A DNA stretch of 34,242 nucleotides from Lacrimispora celerecrescens (GTDB lineage: Bacteria; Bacillota; Clostridia; Lachnospirales; Lachnospiraceae). Positions within the stretch are counted from its first letter, which is position 1, and every line of letters begins with the position of its first letter. The notes under the pieces are model-generated. The model was not told the DNA's origin. It worked only from the letters and a program-made list of their open reading frames with translations, and ran no database searches. The translations under genes and the position numbers were made by a program. Positions 16,127-24,984 of the stretch are shown in pieces. The stretch spans positions 1-34,242 of the forward strand of contig NZ_JPME01000021.1 of assembly GCF_000732605.1 (NCBI RefSeq), read 5' to 3'.

Positions 16127-17689
16127 ATGAAATTGCTGATTGTTGATGATGAGGAGCTCACACGTACCGGACTGATTGATTCCATTGACTGGGAGTCTCT
16201 GGGCATCTTTCAGCTATTCCAGGCAGAGGACGGCATAAGCGGGCTTCGCATAGCAAAGGCTATGAAGCCTGAAATCGTTTTATGCGATGTAAGGATGCCC
16301 AGAATGGATGGAATTGAGATGGTGGAACGGCTGGAGAAGCTGCTTCCTCATTCGGCCTTTATCTTTATGAGCGGTTATTCGGATAAAGAATATTTAAAAG
16401 CGGCCATTCGCTTAAAGGCCATCAACTATGTGGAAAAGCCCCTGGACCCTACAGAGGTGAAAAACTCAATCAAAGAAGGCTACAACTGCGTCCGTCAGAA
16501 TATGAGGACTGTAAAAAATGAGCTGTTTTATTCAAGGGGAACCGCCTCTTCCTTTGCCGCAGCCCTAACCCAGCCTTACAGGGACAATAAGGAAAACGTC
16601 ACAGCCCTTGCAAAAGAGCTGGGCCTCAAGCTCACTTCCCATGCAAGCTTCACCTCTTTTGTTGTCAAACTGGAGCAGAGCCAGACAGACCAGAACCTTA
16701 TGGATCAGGTACTGACGGATCTGGAGGTATTTCTTTCCCATTCCCATATGCAGGTTTACTATGTATCAAAATATATTCAGTACCATGTGTTTCATATCCT
16801 ATCCCCTGTTTTACCTCCTCATGGTGCTGTAAACCGGATCGGTGTTTTCTTAAAGAATTGCTTTGATCCGGCCTGTACCTTCTATATCAGCAGAGGAGAA
16901 ACTTGTTCGGGCATTGCAAGGGCTTACGATTCCTATGCATCTGCGGTTTCTCTCATGCAGAGCAGCTTTTTCTTTGATCCGGGAACATTCTTTACTCCTG
17001 AAGAGAATGATACGGTACATACGGAAAAAGAAGACAGGAATAAGTCCGCCGAGGAGGCTTATATCACCCTTTTATCGGAGGCCGTTTTAAATAATGACCG
17101 GAAAATCGGAAGAGAACTGCTTCGGCGCCTTTATGAGGATTTTTACCAGAGGAGAGAGGTATCTCCCCATGAGGCAAAAGATCTTTATTATAAGCTCTTT
17201 ATGGTTTTGGAGGATTGCCGCCAGACTCTTAGATTAGCACCTGTCATGGAGCCGGAAAATGCCATGAAGCTTCTTGAAAGTTGCTTTAGCTTTAGGGAGC
17301 TGCATCAAAAGCTGACGCAAAAAACCGAACTGCTATTTGAAGCAGCCCGGTCCCATCTGTCGGAAGAACCCACTATTTTCTTAATTAAAGAGTACATCCA
17401 CAATCATTATCACGACGAAGCCCTTTCGGTACGGGATATTGGCGGCCAGGTCTACTTATCCGCTTCTTATGTGTGCACATATTTTAAAAATGAAACAGGG
17501 CAAACCATTAACCAATATCTTACGGATTACCGGATGAAAAAAGCCAAAGAGCTCCTGGCTGATTCCCGTTATCAGATTGCCGATATTTCAAACAAGGTAG
17601 GATACAGCAACGGAAATTATTTCAGTAAGAGCTTTAAAAAGATGACCGGCTTGTCGCCGTCTGATTACCGGGAGAAAATGTTGAAATGA
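16127..17689 (+). CDS. Response regulator with AraC-type output domain (YesN type)
   Basis: The 520-residue protein begins with a receiver domain: acidic pair Asp7/Asp8, phospho-acceptor Asp54 in LCDVRMPRMDG, Ser82 and Lys104 in the YVEKPLDP loop. A middle region of about 280 residues without a clear family follows, then a C-terminal AraC double HTH (about residues 420-518: SVRDIGGQVYLSASYVCTYF and IADISNKVGYSNGNYFSKSF). It is co-translated with the kinase gene (ATGA overlap) and divergent from the rhamnose-type transporter, so it probably activates that transporter when its sugar is outside the cell. The pairing is inference from gene order, typical for this family. Confidence 0.88.
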   Translation: MKLLIVDDEELTRTGLIDSIDWESLGIFQLFQAEDGISGLRIAKAMKPEIVLCDVRMPRMDGIEMVERLEKLLPHSAFIFMSGYSDKEYLKAAIRLKAINYVEKPLDPTEVKNSIKEGYNCVRQNMRTVKNELFYSRGTASSFAAALTQPYRDNKENVTALAKELGLKLTSHASFTSFVVKLEQSQTDQNLMDQVLTDLEVFLSHSHMQVYYVSKYIQYHVFHILSPVLPPHGAVNRIGVFLKNCFDPACTFYISRGETCSGIARAYDSYASAVSLMQSSFFFDPGTFFTPEENDTVHTEKEDRNKSAEEAYITLLSEAVLNNDRKIGRELLRRLYEDFYQRREVSPHEAKDLYYKLFMVLEDCRQTLRLAPVMEPENAMKLLESCFSFRELHQKLTQKTELLFEAARSHLSEEPTIFLIKEYIHNHYHDEALSVRDIGGQVYLSASYVCTYFKNETGQTINQYLTDYRMKKAKELLADSRYQIADISNKVGYSNGNYFSKSFKKMTGLSPSDYREKMLK

Positions 17690-19506
17690 AAAGTCTGATA
17701 CAAAGAGGAAAGTTCTTCTATAACAACATGATGCTGCAGACAAAGTTTACGATCACCCATCTGGTCATCACTACGATACCTATGCTGGTCATGTTCTTCT
17801 TTTTCCATGGAAAGCTTTATGACATGGTTTTGGCGGATACCATACGGACGGAACAAAACGCCTCTGCCATGACCATGCCGCAGATTGATCAGCTGATTGA
17901 TACGTGTATGGAGGCGCAGAAAAGCCTGGAAGCCCATCCTTATTATAAAAAATTGTTCCGTCTGATTGGATACCAGCCATCTAACTGGAGTCATGATTCC
18001 TCTGAGGCAGCAGATTTTTACGGGGCAGCAGAAGACATCATTGACGGCGAATACATAACGAATATTCTTATTTATCTGGATATTCCTGAATTTCAGGAAA
18101 TCTTTCACAATGAAGCTTCCAGCCAGATCTTCCGTCCCATGAGCGAGGCCAGAGGGTCTTACTGGCATGGAATTTTCCAGGGGGACCGGTCCTTAAATTC
18201 TCTCTTTTGTCCGGAATTCTATTTAAGCCCCATCGAGGTGAGGAAATCTGGGGATATGGCCTATATTACCAAAAGTACCATTTTGTATGACAGTGAGTAT
18301 CGCACCTGCTATACGGCTATTTATTACTCCAAGGCACCATTTACAAAACTTTTAAAGAACAATCTAACAGAGGATACCAGCGTAGCCTATATCATCAACG
18401 ATCGGGACAGTACCGTTGCAACATCTGACGACGGACTGGCGGGAATCTACCATTTCAGCTATGATAAGGTCCGGGATTTTTTTATGTCATCCAATAACTT
18501 TGTCCTCAAAAATATTCTGGATCATGATGTTTATGCCGGTTTTTATTATATCAGGAAAGCGGACTGGTTTATGGTGGCTGTAATTCCCACCAGAGCCATT
18601 ATTAAAAAAAGCTTCCTCCTTATGATCGGCTTTTTCTTTATATATTTGCTTTGCATATTGATTTCCTTTTTAATTGCAAACCGGCTGTCTCATTCCATTA
18701 CCAACCGGATTTCTTCTGTCATTGGGCAAATGGCAAAGGTGCGTACAGAACCGCCCACCCCTCTGCCCGCATCTCTTTACCATGATGAGATCGGGGGCCT
18801 GATCGACACCTACAATTATATGACAAGGATGATGAACAGGCTCATCGGGGAGCAGGCAAAAGCGGCAGAGGACTTACGAGCCGCTGAATTTAATTCTCTT
18901 CAAGCCCAAATCAATCCCCATTTTCTATACAATACCATGGACATGATCAACTGGCTGGCGCAGCAGGGGCGGACGGAAGAGGTTTCGGAGGCTGTCGTGG
19001 ATCTTTCCCGTTTTTACAAGCTGACTTTAAGCCATAAGGGAATCTTAAGCACTATTGCAGATGAGCTGGAACATGTGAAAACCTATGTCAGGCTTCAAAA
19101 TATGCGATACCATCAGATCATTGACTTTGTGGATGATATCCCGGATCATATGATGGATTTGCCAATACCAAAGCTGACCTTTCAGCCAGTGGTGGAAAAT
19201 TCCATCCTTCATGGGCTTTTGGAAAAGGTTCCAAAAGGAGGAACCATTGTAATTACCGGCTGGATGGAGGATAACACAGCCGTCATACTGATTTCCGATG
19301 ACGGGGTTGGAATGGACACCGGAAAGCTTTCCGGTATTCTCTCAGGCAAGGGGACCAGTAAAATTGGGACAAACATTGCCGTATTCAATACCCACCGACG
19401 GCTGGAGATTCTTTACGGTCCCGGGTACGGCCTGACCTATAACAGTCTGCCGGGAAAGGGGACAGAGGTAGAGATCAGGATTTCCTCTTTTTATGACCGC
19501 AATTGA
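17686..19506 (+). CDS. Sensor histidine kinase, YesM type
   Basis: The 606-residue protein has a membrane segment at about 22-42, an extracellular sensor region to about 300, a second membrane segment (about 305-330) and a HAMP linker. A His_kinase domain carries the phospho-acceptor His412 in QAQINPHFLYN, and a C-terminal HATPase domain has EN-ILHG, ISDDGVGMD and GKGTEVEI. It overlaps the regulator gene by 4 nt. It probably senses a sugar or a sugar-loaded binding protein and phosphorylates the partner regulator. Length and order match YesM/YesN systems of clostridia. Confidence 0.88.
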   Translation: MKSLIQRGKFFYNNMMLQTKFTITHLVITTIPMLVMFFFFHGKLYDMVLADTIRTEQNASAMTMPQIDQLIDTCMEAQKSLEAHPYYKKLFRLIGYQPSNWSHDSSEAADFYGAAEDIIDGEYITNILIYLDIPEFQEIFHNEASSQIFRPMSEARGSYWHGIFQGDRSLNSLFCPEFYLSPIEVRKSGDMAYITKSTILYDSEYRTCYTAIYYSKAPFTKLLKNNLTEDTSVAYIINDRDSTVATSDDGLAGIYHFSYDKVRDFFMSSNNFVLKNILDHDVYAGFYYIRKADWFMVAVIPTRAIIKKSFLLMIGFFFIYLLCILISFLIANRLSHSITNRISSVIGQMAKVRTEPPTPLPASLYHDEIGGLIDTYNYMTRMMNRLIGEQAKAAEDLRAAEFNSLQAQINPHFLYNTMDMINWLAQQGRTEEVSEAVVDLSRFYKLTLSHKGILSTIADELEHVKTYVRLQNMRYHQIIDFVDDIPDHMMDLPIPKLTFQPVVENSILHGLLEKVPKGGTIVITGWMEDNTAVILISDDGVGMDTGKLSGILSGKGTSKIGTNIAVFNTHRRLEILYGPGYGLTYNSLPGKGTEVEIRISSFYDRN

Positions 19507-19629
19507 TGCTTTCATTCAACCCATAATGCTCATAAAACAATTAATAACAACAGAACGCGATTTAAGAACAATATAAAACCAGGATAATCCATTTTTAAAT
19601 ATTCTTGTATTAGAAAAATTCAAATATTA

Positions 19630-19672
19630 AGGCAGGAAAGTATCGGACAAGAAAGCCCGATACTTGCTGCCA
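19630..19672 (+). other. Strong hairpin without a T tract after the kinase gene
   Basis: GGCAG and AAGTATCGG on the left (19631-19647) pair with CCGATACTT and CTGCC on the right (about 19657-19671). The 3' flank is ATATATTT rather than a T run. It is the only candidate 3' end for the two-component operon, and it sits directly upstream of the hicAB promoter. Confidence 0.45.
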
Positions 19673-19679
19673 TATATTT

Positions 19680-19716
19680 AATACGTATTGAAATTATACG
19701 TATTCTATGCTATTAT
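19680..19716 (+). promoter_or_regulatory. hicAB promoter with paired palindromic operators
   Basis: TTGAAA (19688-19693) and TATTAT (19711-19716) are exactly 17 nt apart. Two copies of ATACGTATT lie 15 bp apart (19681-19689 and 19696-19704), each centred on the palindrome ATACGTAT, one at the -35 and one in the spacer. This is the arrangement expected for autorepression by a ribbon-helix-helix antitoxin such as HicB. Confidence 0.65.
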
Positions 19717-19742
19717 ATTAATGCAAGTGAGGTACACAAAAA

Positions 19743-19931
19743 ATGCCAATAAAACCACGAGAAATGGAAAAAAATATCCTTGCAGATGGTTGGGTTTTTA
19801 AATCACAAATAGGCTCACACAAACACTACAGTCACCCGTCAAAGCCCGGAAAGGTCACGATTCCATTTCACGGCAAAGATCTTCCCAAGGGCACAGAACG
19901 TTCAATTTTGAAGCAGGCAGGTCTAATATAA
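19743..19931 (+). CDS. hicA: HicA-type mRNA interferase toxin
   Basis: The 62-residue protein has the small double-stranded-RNA-binding-like HicA fold. After the N-terminal helix (REMEKNILADGWVFK) comes the active-site His in GSHKHYSHP, then KVTIPFHGKDLPKGT and the C-terminal helix SILKQAGL. HicA degrades mRNA when not bound by HicB. The gene precedes hicB by 43 nt, the usual order, and follows a compact promoter with palindromic operators. Length is normal and no damage is visible. Confidence 0.9.
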   Translation: MPIKPREMEKNILADGWVFKSQIGSHKHYSHPSKPGKVTIPFHGKDLPKGTERSILKQAGLI

Positions 19932-19974
19932 CTCCTGTTGCTTCGGAAATATTTTATTCCAGGAGGTATTTTAT

Positions 19975-20397
19975 ATGTTATCCGCCTATCCAGCTTGTTT
20001 TTTTAAAGAAGAAAATGGTTACTCTGTCATATTTCCAGGACTAAACCACCTGGCTACTTGCGGTGAAACTCTCGACGAAGCTCTAGCTATGGCCATTGAC
20101 TGTCTAGCCGGTTACCTGTATTTGCTTCGCAAGGACGGAGAAATCGCTCCCGATCCTTTGCCCATGAACGAAGTTAACTTATCCGATATTGCAAAAGAAT
20201 TAGAAATCGAGTCAACTGAATCTTTTATTAACATGGTTACTGTAGATGTTGCAGAATATGCAAGAACCCATTTTGAAAGATCCGTCAAAAAGACCCTTAC
20301 TATCCCGGCATGGCTTAATGCTGCGGCAATAGAAAGACATATTAATTTCTCTCAGGTATTACAGGAAGCTTTAATGCAAAAGATGCAGATTAAATGA
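19975..20397 (+). CDS. hicB: HicB-type antitoxin
   Basis: The 140-residue protein has the N-terminal HicB domain (YPACFFKEENGYSVIFPGL, then GETLDEALAMAIDCLAGYL, about residues 4-60). A C-terminal ribbon-helix-helix DNA-binding segment (KKTLTIPAWLNAAAIERHIN, about 105-135) follows. It neutralises HicA by direct binding and should repress the operon through the ATACGTATT sites. An AGGAGGT site precedes the ATG. Confidence 0.9.
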   Translation: MLSAYPACFFKEENGYSVIFPGLNHLATCGETLDEALAMAIDCLAGYLYLLRKDGEIAPDPLPMNEVNLSDIAKELEIESTESFINMVTVDVAEYARTHFERSVKKTLTIPAWLNAAAIERHINFSQVLQEALMQKMQIK

Positions 20398-20415
20398 CGA
20401 ACCTCAATGTAAAAT

Positions 20416-20441
20416 ATCTTTCCCATTAGAAAGGGAAAGAT
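20416..20441 (+). other. Short hairpin after hicB
   Basis: ATCTTTCCC (20416-20424) pairs perfectly with GGGAAAGAT (20433-20441). No T tract follows. It may stabilise the hicAB mRNA 3' end ahead of the longer terminator. Confidence 0.4.
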
Positions 20442-20467
20442 GCAAATGTTTGAAAATAGTATAGAGA

Positions 20468-20522
20468 AATTCAAGTTACAAAAAGGCAGGGCGCAGTCCC
20501 TGCCTTTTTTGTAACTTGAATT
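20468..20522 (+). terminator. Long terminator hairpin after hicAB
   Basis: A stem of about 24 bp with one bulged base spans 20468-20522. A GC core GGCAGGG/CCCTGCC is flanked by A/T runs and by the 12-nt arms AATTCAAGTTAC/GTAACTTGAATT. The A and T runs next to the core allow termination in either direction. Confidence 0.8.
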
Positions 20523-20742
20523 AGCCAGAAGCTCGGATTGCAATTGACCTTTCATTCAACTTCAGTTCATACAGAAAATAAATTGGGAACATAATTATAT
20601 ACATTGATTACAATTAACAACAGCAACTTAGTTAAAGCTATTATATTAAATAGGATAATAGTGACCTAAGGTGTGGAGAACCATATTTAAAGCGTCACTG
20701 CCGTTAGTTCCCGCATACCTGAAGGAGGAATTCATAAAAATA

Positions 20743-22872
20743 ATGCATACGTTTGATACACTTATATCTAGGCTGGCAAACCAGCAGATGATCCGAATAC
20801 TCCGTAGAGGACTGCTATACTTAATGCCGTTTGTTTTAATCGGTTCCTTTGTGCTGGCATTGCTGAATCTGCCCATTCCGGCATACCAATCATTTATGTC
20901 ATATATTTTTGGAGAAGGCTGGTGGGAAATTGGCCTGCTCATATATGGTGGGACACTTCAAATCATGGCGATAATCACGATGATTACCGTCAGCCATGCG
21001 ATTGCAAGCGAGAAAGAGTTCGTAAAGTCCGGAGAGGTCAGTACAGCTGTCTTACAGGCAGTAGCACTGATCGTTTTCATCATATGGATAAAAAATTCAG
21101 ATGGCACGGTAATAAGCACAGAATATGCCGGTTCATCCGGGATGTTCGGAGCCATAATCATATCATTTCTTGCATGTAATTTATACTGTTTTTTCTATAA
21201 ATTACGAGATCGTATCCGGTCTAAGAATCTTATCAGTTATTATAGCAGTTCCCTGACCCGGGAAGCCTTCCGGACGGTAACTCCGGCTCTGCTCACGGTT
21301 CTCACCTTTTGCATGGCAAAGGTGATACTTGATTTTATCGGATTAAACAGCAGTCAAATTTTACATACAATCAACGAAATATGGGTGCCGGGACAAAGTT
21401 TTTTCTCCGCAGTCATTGTTATTCTCATTACACAAATCTTATGGCTGTTTGGCGTACACGGTGGAAATGTCATTATGGATGCCATGCCTACTGTGGTTTC
21501 GTCAGTACCCTCAACCATGGGTGAAGTGATTTTTAACAAAGAATTTTTTGACACCTATGTCTATTTAGGAGGTGCAGGAGCAACCTCTGGGCTACTGATT
21601 GCCCTGTTGCTGGTAGGAAAAAACAGCAGCGAAACTCGTTTGGCAAAGATTTCGATACTGCCAGGTATATTTAATATAAATGAAATCATGATATTTGGTT
21701 TACCCATTATATTTAATCCGTATTTTTTTGCTCCATTTGTGTTAGCGCCTGTTTTTTTATGCCTTACCGCCTGGATATCCGTAAGCGTGGGCCTGGTTCC
21801 TCCGGTTACGCAGGTGGTAACATGGACTACTCCAATATTCCTGTCCGGTTATCTCAGTACGGGATCTTTTGCCGGAGCCGTGATGCAAGCGGTTAATCTG
21901 GCGTTGGCTGTGGTGATTTATATTCCTTTCGTCAGGCTGCAGGAAAAGCATCAGCAGTGTGCGCGCATGGAAGTGTTTAAGGGACTGGCTAATGAAATTC
22001 AATATATTCAGGAACGGCAGAATAAAACCATCCTTAACCGTCACGATGAAACGGGTTCTCTTGCCCGCGCTTTGGCGGCAGAGATCCGGGAAGGCTTAAA
22101 GAGCCAGGAGCAAACGCTTCATATGGAATATCAGCCGAAAGTAAATTATAAAGGTCAGGTCGTGGGTGCAGAAGCTCTTCTGCGATGGAATCATCCCATA
22201 TATGGTTATGTATCCCCTATCGTTATATTGAGTATCTGTGATGAGGCAAATTTGACGAATGAGCTGGGCCAATGGATTATGAACCGGTCATTTGGAGATA
22301 TGAAACGCTGGCATGAACAAGGTTTTAAAGTCCCCCTTTCCGTAAACTTAAGTCCGCGGCAGCTGAAAGAGGATGGCTCCCTTGTTCGATCTGTGCAGGA
22401 GTGCATCAATCGGTTGGGCATCGAGCCTCAGTATATGGAACTGGAGCTTACCGAAAATGCTACAATTGATGCGACTGACGCCATATGCAATAAATTAGGG
22501 CAGATTACAGCGATGGGGCTTAATCTTTCCATTGATGACTTTGGAATGGGTCACAGCTCGCTTCTTTACATATGCGATTTCTACGCTAATATCATAAAAA
22601 TAGATGCCTCCCTGGTAGGATTGATAACCAGCGATGAACAGCGCCGGCAGATTGTAAAATCAATCCTTTCTCTTTGCGGCCAGTTGAATGTCAAGGCTGT
22701 GGCGGAAGGTGTGGAAACCAGGGAACAGGTCGAATTACTGCATGAACTTGGCTGTGAGTGCTATCAGGGCTTTTATTTCAGCAGGTCCTTAAATCATGAT
22801 AGTTTTATGGAATATGTCAGTCAGCATGGTACGGCGGAGGAGGAGAAACAAAAATTTAAAGCAAGGGAGTGA
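20743..22872 (+). CDS. PTS EIIC-like membrane domain fused to an EAL c-di-GMP phosphodiesterase
   Basis: The protein of about 709 residues has two parts. Residues about 1-390 form an EIIC permease domain of the lactose/cellobiose type, with many membrane segments, the LWLFGVHGGNVI loop and the NINEIMIFGLPIIFNP signature. From about 455 on comes a complete EAL domain: Glu477 in AEALLRW, NLSPRQL, ELTEN, IDDFGMGHSS, IKIDASL, AVAEGVET and QGFYFS, so the catalytic residues for hydrolysing cyclic di-GMP appear intact. No EIIA or EIIB gene is near. It probably senses a sugar or its transport and lowers c-di-GMP. ATG 20743 begins where EIIC domains start and has an AAGGAGGA site about 14 nt away; a GTG at 20671 would add 24 unlikely residues. 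The antiporter gene follows at 16 nt. Confidence 0.85.
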   Translation: MHTFDTLISRLANQQMIRILRRGLLYLMPFVLIGSFVLALLNLPIPAYQSFMSYIFGEGWWEIGLLIYGGTLQIMAIITMITVSHAIASEKEFVKSGEVSTAVLQAVALIVFIIWIKNSDGTVISTEYAGSSGMFGAIIISFLACNLYCFFYKLRDRIRSKNLISYYSSSLTREAFRTVTPALLTVLTFCMAKVILDFIGLNSSQILHTINEIWVPGQSFFSAVIVILITQILWLFGVHGGNVIMDAMPTVVSSVPSTMGEVIFNKEFFDTYVYLGGAGATSGLLIALLLVGKNSSETRLAKISILPGIFNINEIMIFGLPIIFNPYFFAPFVLAPVFLCLTAWISVSVGLVPPVTQVVTWTTPIFLSGYLSTGSFAGAVMQAVNLALAVVIYIPFVRLQEKHQQCARMEVFKGLANEIQYIQERQNKTILNRHDETGSLARALAAEIREGLKSQEQTLHMEYQPKVNYKGQVVGAEALLRWNHPIYGYVSPIVILSICDEANLTNELGQWIMNRSFGDMKRWHEQGFKVPLSVNLSPRQLKEDGSLVRSVQECINRLGIEPQYMELELTENATIDATDAICNKLGQITAMGLNLSIDDFGMGHSSLLYICDFYANIIKIDASLVGLITSDEQRRQIVKSILSLCGQLNVKAVAEGVETREQVELLHELGCECYQGFYFSRSLNHDSFMEYVSQHGTAEEEKQKFKARE

Positions 22873-22887
22873 TGGGAAGGTGAGCCA

Positions 22888-24858
22888 TTGGGAACGATAC
22901 AGACAATATTAATACTGCTTATTTTAATAGTTTTATCCAGCGTGCTTCAAAAATATATGCCCAGTATTTCTTTACCCCTGTTTCAAATTCTATTAGGAGT
23001 TTTAGCCGGTATACTGCCTTTTGGCATTACCATTCATTTGGATACTGAAGTTTTCATGCTTCTCTTTATCGCTCCCATTTTATTCGTGGATGGCAAACAA
23101 ATCTCAAACCGGGAGTTATGGAATTTTAGAAATCCCATTCTGCTGATGGCATTGGGGCTTGTTTTTTCAACCGTTCTTATTTGCGGTCCCATTATAACCA
23201 GGCTCATACCCGGACTGCCTCTTGCCACGGCTTTTGCTCTTGCGGCGGTACTGTCACCAACGGATGCAGTAGCTGTCAAGGCGATTTCAAATAAAATCAA
23301 GCTGCCACACAATATTATTACAATTGTAGAAGGCGAATCCTTATTAAATGACGCTTCCGGCCTCGTTGCTTTTAATTTTGCCATTGCGGCACAGCTTACA
23401 GGTTATTTTTCTATAAAAGACGCGGCATTGAGCTTTCTTTATATCGCAATCGGCGGCGCTCTGTTTGGTGCCGTAGCAACCTATATCATTAATCTATTTA
23501 CAAGCAAGCTCAAGGCCATGGGAATTGAGGATGCGACCGTTTATACGCTGATCCAGATCATCACACCTTTTGCCGTGTTTTTGATTGCAGAAGAGCTTGG
23601 TCTTTCCGGGATATTGGCCGTTGTAGTTTGCGGTATCATAATTTCCATTAGCAGGCCCAAAAGGTTTACCACTCAGGAAGCAAATATAAACTATATCTCC
23701 GAGGGTGCCTGGTCAACGCTTCTTTTTGTCTTAAATGGATTGGTATTTTTACTGCTTGGAATGGAGTTGTCAAACGCATTTAGTAAGGAAGTTATGAATA
23801 CACAGATCAGCACAATTGCGGATATCAGCTACGTAATGGATATATCCGCCCTATTGATACTGATTCGTTATATCTGGGCGTACTTTTTTATCGGAAAGGA
23901 TCAAGGTAGTCGTATGCGAAATTCCCTGTTGATTTCCCTGTCCGGTGTAAGAGGTGCTTTGACGCTTGCCGCCTGTCTGTCAATTCCGTTAACCTTGCAT
24001 AACGGTTCGCCTTTTCCACAGAGAGATTTGCTGCTGTTTATCAGCGGCGGAGTCATTATTGTCACGCTGTTAATTGCAAATATTGTCCTGCCCTTAATTT
24101 GTCCAAAAACGGAAACCGACAGCAGGCAATTAGAGCTGGCTGCTACAAGAAAGGTTATTCAGGCCGCAATTGATTCGATAAAAAGTGAGATGAATGACGA
24201 TAACAGTCAGGCCGCTTTTTCTATCATTACCCACTATGAGCGGTTGCTCTCTGAAAATTCAAACAACAGGACTTTAAAGTTTGCATCGGATGAATGGAGA
24301 AAAGAAATCGAGATTTTCATGACTGGGCTTGTTGCCGAGAAAGAGGAAATCAAACGGTTACTCGAAAACAATACATATAATAAGGAAGCTTTGCTTCGGA
24401 TCGAGCACACTCTTATCGTTGTCCAGAGACGATTGGAGAGAAGAGGACCGGTAAAGGGCATTTTACCGGTCTTTCGCCATATGCTGGAGCCGGGTTCTTT
24501 CCTGAAAAGACATAAGTATTTAAACCAGGATGAGATGGTTCGTGTGAAAAGGCACACGACGAAGGTTGCAATCGAAGCGATATGGGATACCGTTACTCCG
24601 GAGAATGAAAACGCTGCTAAAAGAGCAATTGATCATTATTTATCCATCCTGGAGGTGTTTAATAAGAGGTTCTTAGGTGAAGAAGGAAAGGCTTATGCCG
24701 ATAAAAAAAGACAGCTGCAATTTAGCGCAATACAAACTCAAAAGGTTAAGGTGCAGGAATTGCTGGAGCTTGGTGAAATTTCTTACACGACAGCAGGACA
24801 GTTGAGAAAAAATATTGGATTGGAAGAGGCTGCGCTTTTTGAGGAGGATGTAAGTTAA
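22888..24858 (+). CDS. CPA1-family Na+/H+ antiporter
   Basis: The 656-residue protein has about 12 membrane segments in its first 410 residues. CPA1 signatures are SPTDAVAVKAIS and VEGESLLNDASGLVAF (the Asn-Asp ion site), plus SGVRGALTLA. A C-terminal cytoplasmic region of about 240 residues, mostly helical and charged, probably has a regulatory role. It exchanges Na+ (or K+) for H+ at the cytoplasmic membrane. The start is TTG at 22888 with a GGGAAGG site about 8 nt upstream. It lies 15 nt after the EIIC-EAL gene, so the two probably share a transcript. Confidence 0.87.
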   Translation: MGTIQTILILLILIVLSSVLQKYMPSISLPLFQILLGVLAGILPFGITIHLDTEVFMLLFIAPILFVDGKQISNRELWNFRNPILLMALGLVFSTVLICGPIITRLIPGLPLATAFALAAVLSPTDAVAVKAISNKIKLPHNIITIVEGESLLNDASGLVAFNFAIAAQLTGYFSIKDAALSFLYIAIGGALFGAVATYIINLFTSKLKAMGIEDATVYTLIQIITPFAVFLIAEELGLSGILAVVVCGIIISISRPKRFTTQEANINYISEGAWSTLLFVLNGLVFLLLGMELSNAFSKEVMNTQISTIADISYVMDISALLILIRYIWAYFFIGKDQGSRMRNSLLISLSGVRGALTLAACLSIPLTLHNGSPFPQRDLLLFISGGVIIVTLLIANIVLPLICPKTETDSRQLELAATRKVIQAAIDSIKSEMNDDNSQAAFSIITHYERLLSENSNNRTLKFASDEWRKEIEIFMTGLVAEKEEIKRLLENNTYNKEALLRIEHTLIVVQRRLERRGPVKGILPVFRHMLEPGSFLKRHKYLNQDEMVRVKRHTTKVAIEAIWDTVTPENENAAKRAIDHYLSILEVFNKRFLGEEGKAYADKKRQLQFSAIQTQKVKVQELLELGEISYTTAGQLRKNIGLEEAALFEEDVS

Positions 24859-24911
24859 GTAGTAAAGTGTATGGAATAGAAGTCCCAATCACTGTGTTAG
24901 AAATCAATGAT

Positions 24912-24961
24912 AAAAGCCTGCAGGTATTATCTCGTAATTGTGATAATACCTGCAGGCTTTT
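24912..24961. terminator. Perfect 20-bp bidirectional terminator hairpin
   Basis: The arms 24912-24931 and 24942-24961 are perfectly complementary with AAAA/TTTT ends. It serves the antiporter gene and the converging mgtA gene. Confidence 0.85.
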
Positions 24962-24984
24962 GCGTGGATCTTGATAAAAAGTTC

